Assembly (NCBI GenBank): GCA_010015655.1
Contig: ML976691.1
Span: forward strand, 524,434 to 588,433
DNA: 64,000 nt
Source: Bimuria novae-zelandiae CBS 107.79
Lineage: Eukaryota > Ascomycota > Dothideomycetes > Pleosporales > Didymosphaeriaceae
Direction of reading: 5' to 3'
A program made the position numbers and the translations under genes. Below are positions 45,298 to 58,200 of the stretch, one piece after another; the first letter of the stretch is position 1; each line of letters opens with the position of its first letter. Under the pieces are notes generated by a model. It saw only the letters and a list, made by a program, of their open reading frames with translations. It was not told where the DNA came from and searched no databases.

Positions 45298-46424
45298 TGA
45301 AGAAGGGGCAAGACGTGGATGGATGGAATTTGGGTAGGATAGAGGCGGAACAGTGATGTTTTAAGACGGTATAGACTTTAGGTATTATGGCTTGGTGTTT
45401 AATCTAGTCAAATGCCGGCAAACCGTAAAAGCGCTCTTCTGACGTGTTTTATAAAGGACTGGTGCGACTTTCATGTTTGGTTTCTTAATGTTCTGCGCAA
45501 ATCCATTTTTCTAGGCAGAAGTTCCGTGTTGTGCATCGACATGTGGTAGACCCCATACACATCCGTGGTGTAGTTTGGTGCACGATAAGCCCTACAGTCC
45601 GCTATATGTTCTGCTAAGTACCGTAGGTAAGGTATGCTACCATGAAGCTACTCTGTAGGTTGCAAGGTATCCCCAATGTAGAAATCCCTGCATAAGGTTT
45701 AGGTAGAGAGTACGAAGGTTGATGCTTGACTTCTGCACGCCGGAGTGTTCGCCGCCGCTGTCAGAGCGATTAGAGTCCTATCACAGTGGAGTAGCGTAGA
45801 GTACGAGCAAGCATATTCCCGAAAGCGATGACGCACCCTCCCTCACATGCAGGGCACCACCGTTAAACGTTATACTCCACATGTGCAACGCCTCTCCAGA
45901 CACCACACCAATCTATCCTCTCATCATCTATGTAAAACTTTCCAGACCACTCGCCGCACAGTGCAAGCACCCCACCCGCAGGCAGTCAAGGCTAGAAAGC
46001 ACGTGTTAAAAGGCGGTGTGTGCTGGTCTTCCCGTAAACCGCCTAGCCGCCAATCTCCCTCATCGCATCTTCAAATCTTCGTCTCGTGAGCCGGCGGCGC
46101 GTCAAATACTCAGTACCCCGGTACTCTGTGTTACCTCAGGCCAGGTAATACGCAGGCCAATGTTTCCCAACCTTTTGCGACGGTACGAAATTCTGTTGAT
46201 CTGGACGCGTGTTGCTTAACGGAACAAGGAGCGCGCGCTGAGGTGGACGTGTCGGATTTGGGTCTCTGACACGTGCGCGCGAATATTGCAGCCTCATTTT
46301 TGCGGTGTGTAAACTACGCGCGAGTTTTTCCGGAGGTTGATTTGGTAGGAGTGCTTGACGCGACCGGGTTTGCGGTGGTTTTGGATAAGACGGGGGGTTT
46401 GCGCACGCAGCGAGACGGAGAGCC
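45298..46424. other. Intergenic, no gene seen
   Basis: 1.1 kb between LAS21 and the repeat protein. Only short frames; no repeat or RNA is recognised. Confidence 0.55.
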
Positions 46425-48024
46425 ATGGACGAGCAGTACAGCCGTGAACTCTTAGAAATCCTCCGCAAAACCGAAACTTTCCGCGCCGTTTTGGAAGCCA
46501 GTGCGGCCGCTTTCGATACGAGGTGTAGTTCGACGGGTGGAAGCGCTGATGATAGGACGCAGACTGTACGTATGACTGAAGTTTGGAGGTGCGTGGTTTC
46601 TAACGAACTTCTAGTTACCTAGCAAACAGCTTCGTGACGAGTTCGTCAAGGACGATGTATTGCTGCCGTATTTCATTAGCCAGTATCCGGAGTATGCGCC
46701 TGAAATGCTAAGGGCGCACGCAGAAAGAGCACGGGAGAAGCAGAGTTTGGAAATTTCCACTATTTCGGAAGATGGCATCGATGAAGAGGAAAGAACAGAA
46801 GAGAATAATGTTTTCGCATCTCCGACCAGTTCAGAAATTGGCATCCATGAGGCAGAAAGATTACCAGAGAACGACGGTTTTGAATTTGTTACCAACCCAG
46901 AAACTATCAGCAACGAGGAAGAAAGGTTACCCGAGAATAACGTTTTGGAATCTCCGACCATTTCAGAACCAACCATCAATGAGGCAGAAAGGTTACCCGA
47001 GAACAACATATTGGAATCACCAATCATGTCGGAAACCGGCATCAATGGTGCAGAAAGACCACCCGAGGACGAAGTTCCAGAATCTCCCAACATCTCAGAG
47101 ACCATCATCAAGGAGGCAGCACGCACTCCCTTTCGACGTGTCAGCATCGCGGAATCCATCCCCGAGGAAGACCACGACGACAACATCCACACCGGCTCTC
47201 CACGACCCAGCACCACACAATCCCGGATCCCACGAGCCAGCTTCTCCAGGACCAACAGCATCTCCCGACCTAACACCCCCCGGCCCATCTCCACCTCCCA
47301 CTCCAACATCCCGCGACCCAGAACCCCTCGCGCCAACTCGACCCCACTACCCAGCACCCCCCGCTCCAACGCTTCACACCTGCCTAGGACCCCCCGAGCC
47401 AGCATCTCCGGAGCGAGCACCCCCCGCTCTAGCACCTCCCGCTCTAGCACCTCCCGCGCTAGCATGCGCTCCACGACGTCGAGACTCAGTTTCCGCTCCT
47501 CCACCTCAACCGCGAGTTTCCGCTCCAGCGCCTCCCGCCCCGTCACACCGCGCGCTACAACCTCGCCAGACCCGCGCGTCGCTACAGCTAGTTTCGCCTC
47601 TCCGACCCTCTCCTCATCTATGAAGAGCCGGAAAACCGGTCCTGGCGCTCCTACGGACACGCCCCCCGCGAGGCCCGCGCGGCCTACGCGAACGCCCTCC
47701 TCTGCATCCGCCGCCGTCGGCCGCACTGCGAGCACGCCCTCGACGTGGCTTACGCGGACGCCGTCATCGGCATCCGCGCGCATCATCGATATCGGGAGGG
47801 TATCGAGTACGGCTGGGCGCTCGGGCGCGTCGACGCCGGCGGGGAGGGAGGAGTGGACCGAGTACCGGCCGGATGCTAGGGATACGGATGAGGAGCGGGA
47901 GTACACTAAGGGGTTTCTGAGCTCGCTGAATGGCGAGGGGGACGAGAGCGGTCCCGCGATAGAAGGAAGAACCGCGCTGAAGACGAGGAGGTCGTTGAGG
48001 AAGGCGCCGCGGAAGACTGCGTGA
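46425..48024 (+). CDS. Repeat-rich, disordered orphan protein
   Basis: Exons 46425-46565 and 46630-48024 with a 64-bp intron (GTACGT...AACAG, phase 0), giving 511 residues. I do not recognise a family. The first 110 residues are ordinary and probably helical (MDEQYSRELLEILRKTETF ... LPYFISQYPEYAPEML). Residues of about 115-230 hold five imperfect 22-residue (66-bp) repeats around ERLPENNxLESPxISExxINEA. The C-terminal half is very rich in Ser, Thr, Pro and Arg, with many SRSSTSR and TPR-like dipeptide runs, and should be disordered and highly phosphorylatable. There is no signal peptide or membrane span. Both strands are open here because of composition; the plus frame is preferred for its intron and start. 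Confidence 0.65.
46770..47110 (+). repeat. 66-bp coding tandem repeats
   Basis: About five diverged in-frame units of 66-69 bp encoding (EA/EE)ERLPENN..ESPTISE. They vary by substitutions and one small indel, as in repeats that expand and contract by recombination. Confidence 0.75.
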
Positions 48025-48732
48025 CCTCAGGTAGTCCCTCAGTCCGAGCACGATCGCGCACGGGACGACTCGTTCGACGAAACGCTGCACCACGGAACCG
48101 GATCGCCGCAGACCAACGATCACCAAGGGCTACCCTAGGAAGACCTCCTCGCACTCGCGAGCTCTTGTCTCCTCTGAGCCCTTCTCACCGGCTGTTGGAA
48201 CCACATCTAGCCACCGCCATTCACACCACGTATATGCATTTCCAGGATACCGATAGATCTCAGTCGCGTCAGCCAGCATTGTACATACTAGGGTTGGGTT
48301 ACGAGCGCCTATGATACCCACTAATCTCTCTCAGCCTCATAGAAGTAGATTTTCCCTTTCCTGTCTCAGTTATCAAGTCATTTCTTATTTCATTTGTTAT
48401 CAAAGTAAATCTTAGCATTGTTGATACTGTATATAGCGATATTGAACCTCTCGCTTTCGTTCATTGCGTACTCCTGAGTTCATTCTTTGACTGCGTCATC
48501 ACTTCTAAGGAAATGCCGGTGTGGTTCGTTGTTGTTGCATTGATTAGTTTAATCTGTCTGACTAGGAAGCGATTCACGTGGCGAAACGTCTGCGCAACGC
48601 CGGGTAATCCTATCCTATCCTAGCCATTCAAAACACACCAATACAGTACTCCAGCATCCGCTGTATACCAGCGCACCAGCGCAACTCCCCAAACGCCACC
48701 CATGCCCATCTTACATATGCCTTTCCGCCCAT
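48025..48732. other. Convergent intergenic region
   Basis: 708 bp between the stops of the repeat protein and the exchanger. No gene is seen. Confidence 0.5.
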
Positions 48733-50893
48733 TCATGCGTTGCTCGGACCACCCCCGCCACTCTTAGGGTCGAGGAGGAGATGCGGTTTCAAGAAGCCGT
48801 CGTCGATCTGCTTGAACGCATTCGCAGGATCCTGCGATATGTCCGAGATGAGCTGTTTGACTGCGCCCGTGGCAGTCGCCACTCTCGAACTGCCTTCGCC
48901 GGCACTTGCCGCCGGCCGTGTTGAACCCGACGTAGGGTATGGTGTCTCTGCTGCCAACGGCGATGAGACTCTATTTGGTGAGCGTCGGGCGCTGGGCGGA
49001 AGGTCCAGATCCAGATCATCCTCCTCGTCGGTGTTACTCCCACTTTCTCTGGGGCTGAGGAGCCCTTGATCTGCGCCATCTTTTCTCCTGAGCTTGCTGC
49101 TTCCTCTCCTGCTCGACAGCGTAGGTCGACTCGGCGGTGTGTGTCCACTGCTACTGCCGTACGCGCCGTCTTCACCATTCACGTTGGAGAGGACAAATCC
49201 ATTTTGACCCGGTCGCGGGATGTGGCCGAAGCCCTGGCCTTGCTTCCGCGAATAAGTTCCGCCGTTGATAGCTTCAATATCGAACTCATCGTCGGAATCG
49301 ATTTCTTCCACGACACCAGTGCGGATACCCAGAATTTCTAGCATGCGTGCCGTGGTGCCACCGAAAATGATGACAGTTAGTACAACCACGATAAGCACTG
49401 TAGCTTGCAATGTGTCCGCATTCGGCCCTGACAAGCCCGCCGCGAGGGCAACTCCAACCGCGCCACGCAGGCCTGCCCAGTACATCATGGCTTGGTGATT
49501 ATAGGGAATTTCTTCTCCGGTGTCTGGAGTACCGTGGCGACGCGCGCGGTATCGAGAGACGGCATTGATTACGCGGGCGAGCGGGAAAACGGCGGCCCAT
49601 CGAGCGGCACAGATGCCGATGACGGTGATGAGGATAAAGAGAGGCTTGTAGTCATCGTAGGAGAAGAGAGATATGCCGAGGTAGATGAAAATGAAATTCT
49701 CCGATAACTGGGCGGTGATCTGGAAGACGAATTTCGTTGTCAACTGGGTCCGGCGCGACATGTTGTGGTAGGCGTAGTGCTTCATGCAGATGCCGCAGAA
49801 CAGCAGAGACACAATGCCTGGTGGGGTTAGCGCGAGTACGAGGACCCTGAGGGAAATACTGACCAGACATGTGGATGGCATTGGAGAAGAAGTAGGTCAG
49901 GTAGGCGATCAGAATGATGAGACAGCTCTCCGTCTTTGGGAAGCGGCGTATGTAGGTGAATTTCAGCGTCAAGGATGCCGCAATACCGACCATGACACCG
50001 ATGAACAGACTGCCAAAGAAGACGCCAAAGAAAATACCAATGGCCTCGAACAGGCTCAAAATGCCAAGCTTCTCAGCTCCATCTTTGTACTTTTGCGCCG
50101 TCTCGAACAAGACAATGGCGATGGCGTCGTTCAAGATGGATTCACCGAAGATGAGTGTGTAGAGCTTCGGTTCGACCTTGTACGTATTGAAAATGGCGAG
50201 GATGGTTACGGGGTCGGTGGCCGAGAGGGTCGCGCCCACGGACATGGCCTCGACGAAGTTGATCTTGAAGCCATCCAGGGGTATTCTCGTCCACAAAAAG
50301 AGTATAACACCCAAGACTACGGCGGATATAAAGGTGCCGGCGAAAGCGAAGGTCAGGATGGTGCCAATGTGGCGGAAGAAGTTGCCCTAGCCCCGTCAGT
50401 CATGGTCATCGAAGAGTTCCAGGGAAGCATACTTGATGCAGCTCATACCCAGATGATAGAATGATGGGCGGTAGCAGCAGGTTGAAGAACATTTGGTAGT
50501 CGAAGCTCACGGTCTCGCGGATGGATGCGACGGCTGTGACGCGCAGAATCAGGCCCACGAACATGCCCGCAAAGATGGACAGGACCGTTTCGTGTACCGC
50601 CTGTATCTTCCGCGTCTGCAGGATGTAGCTCGTGAACAGGGCGATGATGAGCAGGACGATCAGGATGGACAGTCCCCATGATGTGAATATCTCCTTCTGG
50701 CCTGCCTCGGGGGTGTCTGTCAGCGCATTAGTGTTGGGACGTGAGAGAGGGTCGGGGCGGGCATCTGACCATCAGGGTCTGCGTCGGTCGCCTCTCGCTC
50801 TGCCAGAGTGTCAGTATAGGCGCGTGTACGTAGATTTTGCTATTGAGGCTTACTCAGGAGCTCTGTGACGGCCCACCCCACTGCGGACGCCAT
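48733..50893 (-). CDS. NHX1: Endosomal/vacuolar Na+(K+)/H+ exchanger NHX1
   Basis: Five exons: 50893-50854, 50799-50770, 50716-50433, 50386-49864 and 49817-48733, giving about 653 residues. Introns are 46-54 bp; the second exon has only 30 bases. It is a CPA1 antiporter that exchanges luminal protons for Na+ or K+ and sets organelle pH. Markers are FFNLLLPPIILSSGYEL (the amiloride-site region), SATDPVTILAIF, FGESILNDAIAIVLFE with the ion-binding Asn-Asp pair, and GLRGAVGVALA. The last about 220 residues form a hydrophilic Ser/Gly/Asp-rich tail. It diverges from the sugar transporter gene across an 842-bp intergenic region. Confidence 0.94.
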
Positions 50894-51735
50894 GCTGGGC
50901 TCTCGGGGCAGCGGCGCTATATCATGGAAGATGACTGCTGTTTGGAAGAAGATAGGTGGCTCAACGGGCGGTGCGACGCAGGCAGGACAGGGCAGCAATT
51001 GCGCTGTCGCCTGGAGTGGTGTTGGGTGCAACGTGCCACCAAGCAAGCGTGAGCACTGAGGGCGGCGCCGAGGACGACGTTGTAGGGAGACGCGATCTCA
51101 GGGTGAGACTGGGCGCGGTCGGTCGAGCGGTCGAGGGTTCACGGGCGGGAGGGCTTGGGACGGTGCCGCGCTGGCTACTGCTGCGGCGTGTTGCTGCTTT
51201 GGATCTGGTGATGGCTCCACGCGCTCAATAGGCTTTGGGTGCAGCATTGCGGACCTCTCCAAAAGCCACCGTCTCCACTTGCAGCTAGCGCAACGGGCAT
51301 GGGTCTTATACGCCCGCGGCCAACGTCATCGCTGGATAATTCGTTCAAGAACGACAGGCCCAGTGACCATGTTGGACCGCCTCTCGCATCCTTCTTAGCT
51401 TTTGCTCTCGCATCCTGCACGCGTGTTTAAAGCCCCCACCGCCCTGACCTCATTGAATCGCAGCCTTCTTTTTATATCGACTCTCCAACCTTCGAGAGGC
51501 TTCGACTCCACGCCTGACCTTCACCCCTCCGAGTGACTTTCCCATTGCCGGCGTGACTGCGGAATGGCCAGTCTGCACTCTCTCAGCTAGCGCCACCACT
51601 CACATCACCTGCCACCTCGTCTGCTCGGCCTACCTCGAGCCAACCGTGCCCGAAACATCGCTACCTTCCAGGGCTACGCCTGCATAACACTCCGCCTGAG
51701 CGCGCCGGGACCGCTCAGCGTCCGCCCCAGTCACG
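50894..51735. promoter_or_regulatory. Divergent promoter region NHX1/sugar transporter
   Basis: 842 bp between start codons, partly pyrimidine-rich before the transporter ATG (51470-51735). Two transport genes could share control here. No specific site is identified. Confidence 0.4.
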
Positions 51736-53829
51736 ATGCCGCCCAAACGACCCGCCCTCATATCCTCGTCGACGGGCTCGCCGCACGCGTCGCTCCACTC
51801 GCCTCTATTTCCCCCGCGGCCCCGACTGCTAAACGACGACGGCATCCCCCCTCTCACCAAGAACGTCTCCTTCAGCCGCAACTCGCTCGACCCGCCCATG
51901 GAGCAGATCATCAACGAGACGTCGCCGCTGATGCGGCCGCGCTTGTCGACAGACATGGACGAGTTCCAAAAGGTCATATCTCCCGTCGAGAGCGACGACT
52001 GGCAGGGCGACCAGGAGGAAGAGACAAAGAGCACGCTCTTCCTCTTCTTGCTCACCCTCGGCGGCTTGGGCTTGCAGATTGGGTGGTCCGTAGAGACATC
52101 TAATGGCTCGGTAAGCTAGCAACGGAGCACATAAAAAGAGGACTCTATGCTAACGGTATACAGCCCTATCTGTTGTCTCTAGGTCTCAGCAAGTCCATGC
52201 TTGCACTGGTATGGATCGCCGGTCCTTTGTCGGGCGCTCTCGTACAACCCTACGTTGGCATGAAGAGCGACAATTGCCGCATAAGATGGGGCAAGCGACG
52301 ACCCTTCATTGTCGGCGGTGCAGCAGCCACCATTGTGTCCTTGATGGTGTTGGCTTGGGCTGCTGAAATCGTCGGTGGCTTCCTCGCTATCTTTGGCGCC
52401 GACCGCGAGGGTAACTTCGTCAAGACCAGCATCATGATGTTCGCCGTCCTGTTCGTATACGTGCTGGATTTCGCTATCAACGTCAGTAAGTACTCTCGTC
52501 ATACCTTCGCAAAATCCATCACATATTAATTTCAGAACAGTCCAAGCTGGAATTCGAGCATTCATCGTCGACGTTTCTCCGACACACCAGCAGGAAGCCG
52601 CAAACGCGTGGATGATTCGCGCTTCCGGCGTCGGCAACATCCTAGGCTACCTCGCCGGAAATGCCGACCTCCCAAAATACCTACCCTTCTTCGGCGATAG
52701 CCAGTTCAAGGCCCTTTGTGCCATTGCCTGCATCATCATGGCCATCACTGTCGGCATTAGCTGCCTGTCTGTCTCTGAGCGCGACCCTACCTTCGAAGGA
52801 CCTCCGGCGCCTCAAGAAGGCCTTCTCAACTTCTTCAGATCCCTGGCTAAAAGTGTGCGCTCCCTCCCACTCCAAATCAAGAAGGTCTGCGAAGTGCAAT
52901 TCTTCGCGTGGATCGGATGGTTCCCTTTCCTGTTTTACATCACGACCTATATCGGCGATCTCTACTTTGACCAGGAATATGAGAAGAATCCCAACATGAC
53001 CGAGGACGAGATTACTGCCGTGTTGGAAAAAGGAACACGCGTTGGTACAGGCGCCCTCCTAATCTTCTCCGTTACCACCTTCGCCGCATCCGTTTTCCTC
53101 CCATTCATCATCCCGCCGACGTATTCTCCCCCGGAAGCAGCAGGTGGTGCGACCACGCCCATGACACCCATGACGCCAGGAACACCTGGTGGACTAGCAG
53201 GGTCAGGCTACTTCTCCCTCAAAGAACCCAGCCGAAGCTCCCGACATTCTAAGAGTCTTTCGGCACGTCTCACGGAGTATGGGAATGTGTTCCAAATTCA
53301 GAGTCTTACCCTGCGCCGGAGTTGGTTCCTCTCCCATTTGATGTTCGCAGCTCTCATGGCCGCTACATTCTTTGTCCGCGGCACAACCTCTGCTACTATT
53401 CTCGTCGGGCTAATTGGCATTCCTTGGGCTCTGACCAACTGGGCCCCGTTCGCGCTCCTTTCCTCCGAAATCTCCAAGCGCGATGCTATGCGCCGTGGCC
53501 TTCTACGTCCGGACCCCTCCGACCGCGAAGCGAGCCGCATCGCTTCCGGTGAAGACGATGCTGCGGAATCAGGCGCTGATCAGACAGGTGTCATTTTGGG
53601 TATCCACAACGTAGCAATTGCAGCGCCGCAAGTCATTGCCACGCTTTTCAGCTCCGTCATATTCAAGTTTCTGCAAAAGCCGAGAGGAACCCCGGACGAT
53701 AACAGCGTTGCGTGGGTGCTCAGGTTTGGAGGCTGCTGCGCCCTTGTAGCTGCATGGTTCACGCTTAGAGTCCATGAAGACAAAGAAGACCCGGAGGCAG
53801 TCATCGCGAGGCGGAGGCGTCCGTCATAG
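51736..53829 (+). CDS. Sucrose/alpha-glucoside-type H+ symporter (GPH/MFS)
   Basis: Exons 51736-52110, 52164-52485 and 52541-53829 with introns of 53 and 55 bp, giving about 661 residues. A 100-residue hydrophilic N-terminus precedes twelve predicted spans. Family signatures are LGLSKSMLALVWIAGPLSGALVQPYVGMKSD followed by IRWGKRRPFI (the RxGRRRP motif of plant and fungal sucrose transporters), and IVDVSPTHQQEAANAW. The large central loop is Thr/Pro/Gly-rich (TTPMTPMTPGTPGG). It most likely imports sucrose or alpha-glucosides with protons at the plasma membrane. A vacuolar location is an alternative, since several relatives of this length have not been placed. Confidence 0.88.
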
Positions 53830-55233
53830 ATCATTGATACTCGAATGAGTTGGAGGTTTACAGGGCCAGGCGGCTTCGACGAAGGCAATTTTTGAAAGGA
53901 AAAGCATTCCAGCGTTGGAGTACGCATTGACGCGTAAAGGGCGATATACACAAGGGCTTGCGCGGGCCTAGGCTTTCTATACGGCGTTGCACACATACAT
54001 ATCTGGGCTGGCGGTTTCGCTTTGGGCAAGGCTTCTCTTTTGGATATGGCATGGCAAGCAAGGCGTTTCTGGCCGGATGCGCGTTTCTAGATAGGACGAC
54101 TGAATGAATGGGAATGAGTTACGGCACGGAAATCTACTTGGATAATTGCTCTCACTCCCGCACTAAAGCACTGCAATCAATCGCGCATCTACAATCTCTA
54201 GTGGATGTCCGCTCGCGATCGAGCGAGCCGCGCCGGGAACTTCTTCTCTAGAGTAGACATAAATGTTCTAACCCCCCCTAGCTAAGCTCCACCATCCAGC
54301 CTCGTCCAGCCTCGTCCCCACTGCAACTGATCGATCGGATGAATTTCCACACCCACCCACAGCTAATCCCACATCCATCTGAATCGCACACACACCGCCC
54401 CGGATCCGCAAACCCATCGCTACCCATGACGTACCAACGGGGTTCGCCTATTCCTTACCCACTTGTTTGGGTAGCCAAACTGCCCGCCAAACACCTCGCC
54501 TACGACTCGTACCCCGCTCGCTCAAGGGTTTTCTTTTCCCCGTTGTGCTTGCTGTGCCGTTTGACAGGCGCGCTAAGGCGTGTTGTACATGGCTCTAGTG
54601 GACGCGACGTTCCGAGTGCCAGGGATGCTCAGGTGGGGGTGATATGCACGAGAGCACATGATCGGGGTGAATGTGGAGATTGAGAGGTGACGTCAGGATG
54701 AAATAGCTATTGTTTTGCGTAAAGCCGAGGATGGAACTCTCGTATTTTGAATTATTCCCGGGTAGCAGAACTGTGAAATAAATATATGTCATACACATCA
54801 TGCAAAGGGGAAATTCCATAAATATATGACATGCCATGCATTTCATTCACACTATCTGCATGCCTATGCGTGCCGACATCCCATCTGTATGCCATTGCAA
54901 ACCACACCCCAAATCACCCGCATCAATCGTATTCGAAAACTCCTTGGTAAGCCACGCCATTTGCGCCCAAGCCCGCAGAGGGGACAAGACCACACTAGAT
55001 GTGAGCGTGAAGAAAAGCAAACACCACACGCCAGCCAGCTAGAGATTATACAGCTTAGAAAAGACATGTGAAGAAGTCGGATAGAGGCTGGCGGAACCTC
55101 GCGGTACAACTAGAGCAACCACGCCATGCAAGTGGAAAGTCTATGATAGAGTGATATCAACCGTGCAATCTGGAGTAGTTAGCATGAATTCTCTGATAGT
55201 ATGCAAGGTAGAAAAGACGTACAACCAAGTCGC
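53830..55233. other. Convergent intergenic region, no gene seen
   Basis: 1.4 kb between the stops of the transporter and STH1. It contains short imperfect repeats of atatatg(t/a)cat near 54783 and 54821. No gene is recognised. Confidence 0.55.
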
Positions 55234-58200
55234 TCACATCGCCCGAGGCGTGCCGACAGCGCTGGGGATACCAGTGCTCAGCCCGCCGTTGACAGAACTA
55301 TTGTCCGGCTCATCGAAGTCCTGCCACTCGGGGTAGTTTGCGGTAGCCTCCGTCAGTTTGGCGACGCAAGTGGCCTCGATCAAGTTCGCGTCCTGGAACA
55401 GGAGACTGCCGTCTTCGTTGTACGTCCGGCAGTTGTTGCAGAGGAGCGCAATATCGGCGCGGAACTGCTTGAGAGACTGGTACTCCTTCTTGTTGATCTT
55501 CTTCTTGATATTATCCATGCAAATCGGGTTCTTGATGATATGGTAGTAATCGGCGTAGTCGTACCTGTCGGGGAGTTCGATGAAAGGATCGATGATGCCG
55601 CGGGGTAGAAGACTAGGGTCCTGTGGATCCGAGACCTCGAGATCGTTCAACGTCTCGTGAACTTCGTTGAGAATCTTCTGCAGGACGGCACGCTGGTCGG
55701 GACTCAGTGTCTCCTGCACCTTGGGAGCCTGTCGCCCGCGCTTTCGAGGACCGGGAGTGCCATCTAGTGACGCCTCATCCGCCTTGCGCTTCTCTACCTT
55801 GGGTTTCCGTCCACGCTTCTTGGGTTGGGGCTCTTCAGAGTCCTCGCGAGAAGGTGCTGGCGAGTCGGCAACATCTTGACCCGCGCGCACTTGCTTGTTC
55901 TTGGAGCGCTTGGCAATCTTAGCTTCCTTGCGTGCTACAGCAGCGTCGATGTCATCGTCAGAGTTATCGACCGCTTCGAGCCACTGCTCTTCAGTAAGAC
56001 CGTCGTCGTATTTAACTCGTGTGCGCTCGCGAGCTCCTCGGCCGACGGGTATCTCTTCGACCGGGGCAGGTGCAGCGGTCTCGTCCTGGAGCCAAATGTC
56101 GGGCAATTCGAGCTCGCTCAGCAGACGTGGATACTGCTTTCCGGGGCCGTATAGGTCATTCAGCTGGCGTTCCTTGTCCATCTGACGGAAGACAACTAGC
56201 TCGTTTTCATTCCGTTGCATAATCAAGTTGAGATCCTCGTCGTCCATCTCGTCTTGCTCCATATTCTCCACGGCCTCTGCAGAATCCAACATGATTCGCA
56301 ACATGGCATCACGCTCCTCATTGGTGGACCGGTTGTCAAATTTACCAGCTTGAATGACCTTGCCATCCATGTCCAACTTGTAGTTCGCTCGCTCGAGGAT
56401 TTTCTCTTCGACCGAGTTTGAGGTGATGAGACGTAGGATACGGACTTCATTCTTCTGCCCAATGCGATGCGCACGATCCTGAGCTTGCAAATCCTGATGC
56501 GGATTCCAGTCAGAGTCGAAGATGATGACCGTATCCGCGGTCTGTAGGTTCAGACCAAGACCTCCTGCGCGAGTTGATAGAAGAAAGCAGAAGTATGGTG
56601 AATTAGGCGCGTTGAAGTCTTTGAGAAGATCAGATCGATCGTCGGCCTTTGTTGACCCATCAAGACGCATATACTGCAATCCTCGCAGACGCAGAAAGTC
56701 TTCCATGATGTTCATGATTTGTGTCATCTGAAAGAACATGAGGACCCTATGGCCGGTTGCCTTGAACTTGGGCAGGATTCGGTCCAACAGTTCGAACTTT
56801 CCAGCCGTTCGCCAAAGCAGATCGTTCGACATCTTAGTGGGATTCATTTGATCCTCGACGGCTTCGAAAACGAAAGGATGGTTGCAGACTTTGCGCAGCT
56901 GCATGAGCATGTTGCTCAAACCCCGCATGCCGGTTTTGCCACCCTTTCCATCGCTGACTTGAATGCTTGAGTTGGTAACGAGTTGTTTGTAGAGTTTCGC
57001 TTGCAGGGCCGAAAAATTGCACTTGATGACACGTTCCGTCTTGTCCGGCAGGTCCTTCTCGACATCCTTCTTCAAACGACGTAGCAAGAACGGACGAAGA
57101 ACTTTATGCAGACGACGAATGACGAGAAGCTGCTCTTCTTCGGTCATCTCCATCTTGTCTTGACCGCCTGTGTTAGCAAAGGGAGTGTTGAACCATTCAT
57201 CGAACGACTTGGACGATTTGAAAATCGTAGGGAGGACGAAGTTAAGCATCGCCCAAAGCTCGGTAAGATTGTTTTGCAGAGGTGTTCCAGTGAGAATCAG
57301 ACGGTATCGAGTGGTGTAGTACTGGGTGATCGTGCTGCTGAGCTTGGAGTTCTGGTTCTTCATGCGGTGACCCTCGTCTACAATCATATGGAGCCATTTG
57401 ATCTTGCTCAAGATAGGTCGGTCTTTGATGATGAACTCGTAAGTAGTCAGAAGAACCTGGAAATTCCCCCAGCGAATTTGTTGCTGGTGCTGCTTCCGTG
57501 CATTAGGCGGTCCTTTGTAGACAATCTTGGAGACACTAGGTGCCCACTTGTCGAATTCATTGTTCCAGTTGGTAAGAGTACTCAAGGGAACGATCACCAG
57601 AAAAGGACCGGGCTGCTGCTTCTTCTCGATCAGATACGTAATCAAACTGATTGTCTGAATGGTCTTGCCGAGACCCATCTCATCAGCTAGAATTCCGTTC
57701 AAGTTGTTGTTGTAGAGAGATATCATCCACTGCAAGCCCTTGATCTGGTACTCTTTCAGGGTACCACCAACGAGGCAGTTTGCTTGTTGCGTAACCTCCT
57801 CCTTCATGCGATGGGCAATCTCGTAATAATCTGTACGCTTCTTGCCAGGTCGAGTAACTCCCTCGTCACCAGACTCCTCGTCGGGTGAATCCTCTTCTGA
57901 AGACTCTTCTTGCTGTATGCCCAACTTGCTGTTGGCCTGTCGCTGCTGCGCCTTGACCGAATCGGACAACTGCTTGAGGAAACCGTCTGTCTGTTTGAGA
58001 AGATGAGAGATACGAGTATCCTTGGCTTGACCCAAAAGCTTGAGATACGTCTCTTCGTCGTTGGATTTGAGAGCCTGAAGACGTTGTTTGGCAGTGCGTT
58101 CCACCCGCTTTTGTTCCTCTTTCTCAATGTTCTGATGCGTGGTGATCATAGTGCGACCCAGTTTCTGTAGCCGCTGTCGCTGAGCCATGCTGGCTTCGGT

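Noticed and set aside
46611..47906. 431-residue minus-strand frame
   Set aside because: Its repeats mirror the plus-strand repeat protein; the plus frame has an in-phase intron and better start.
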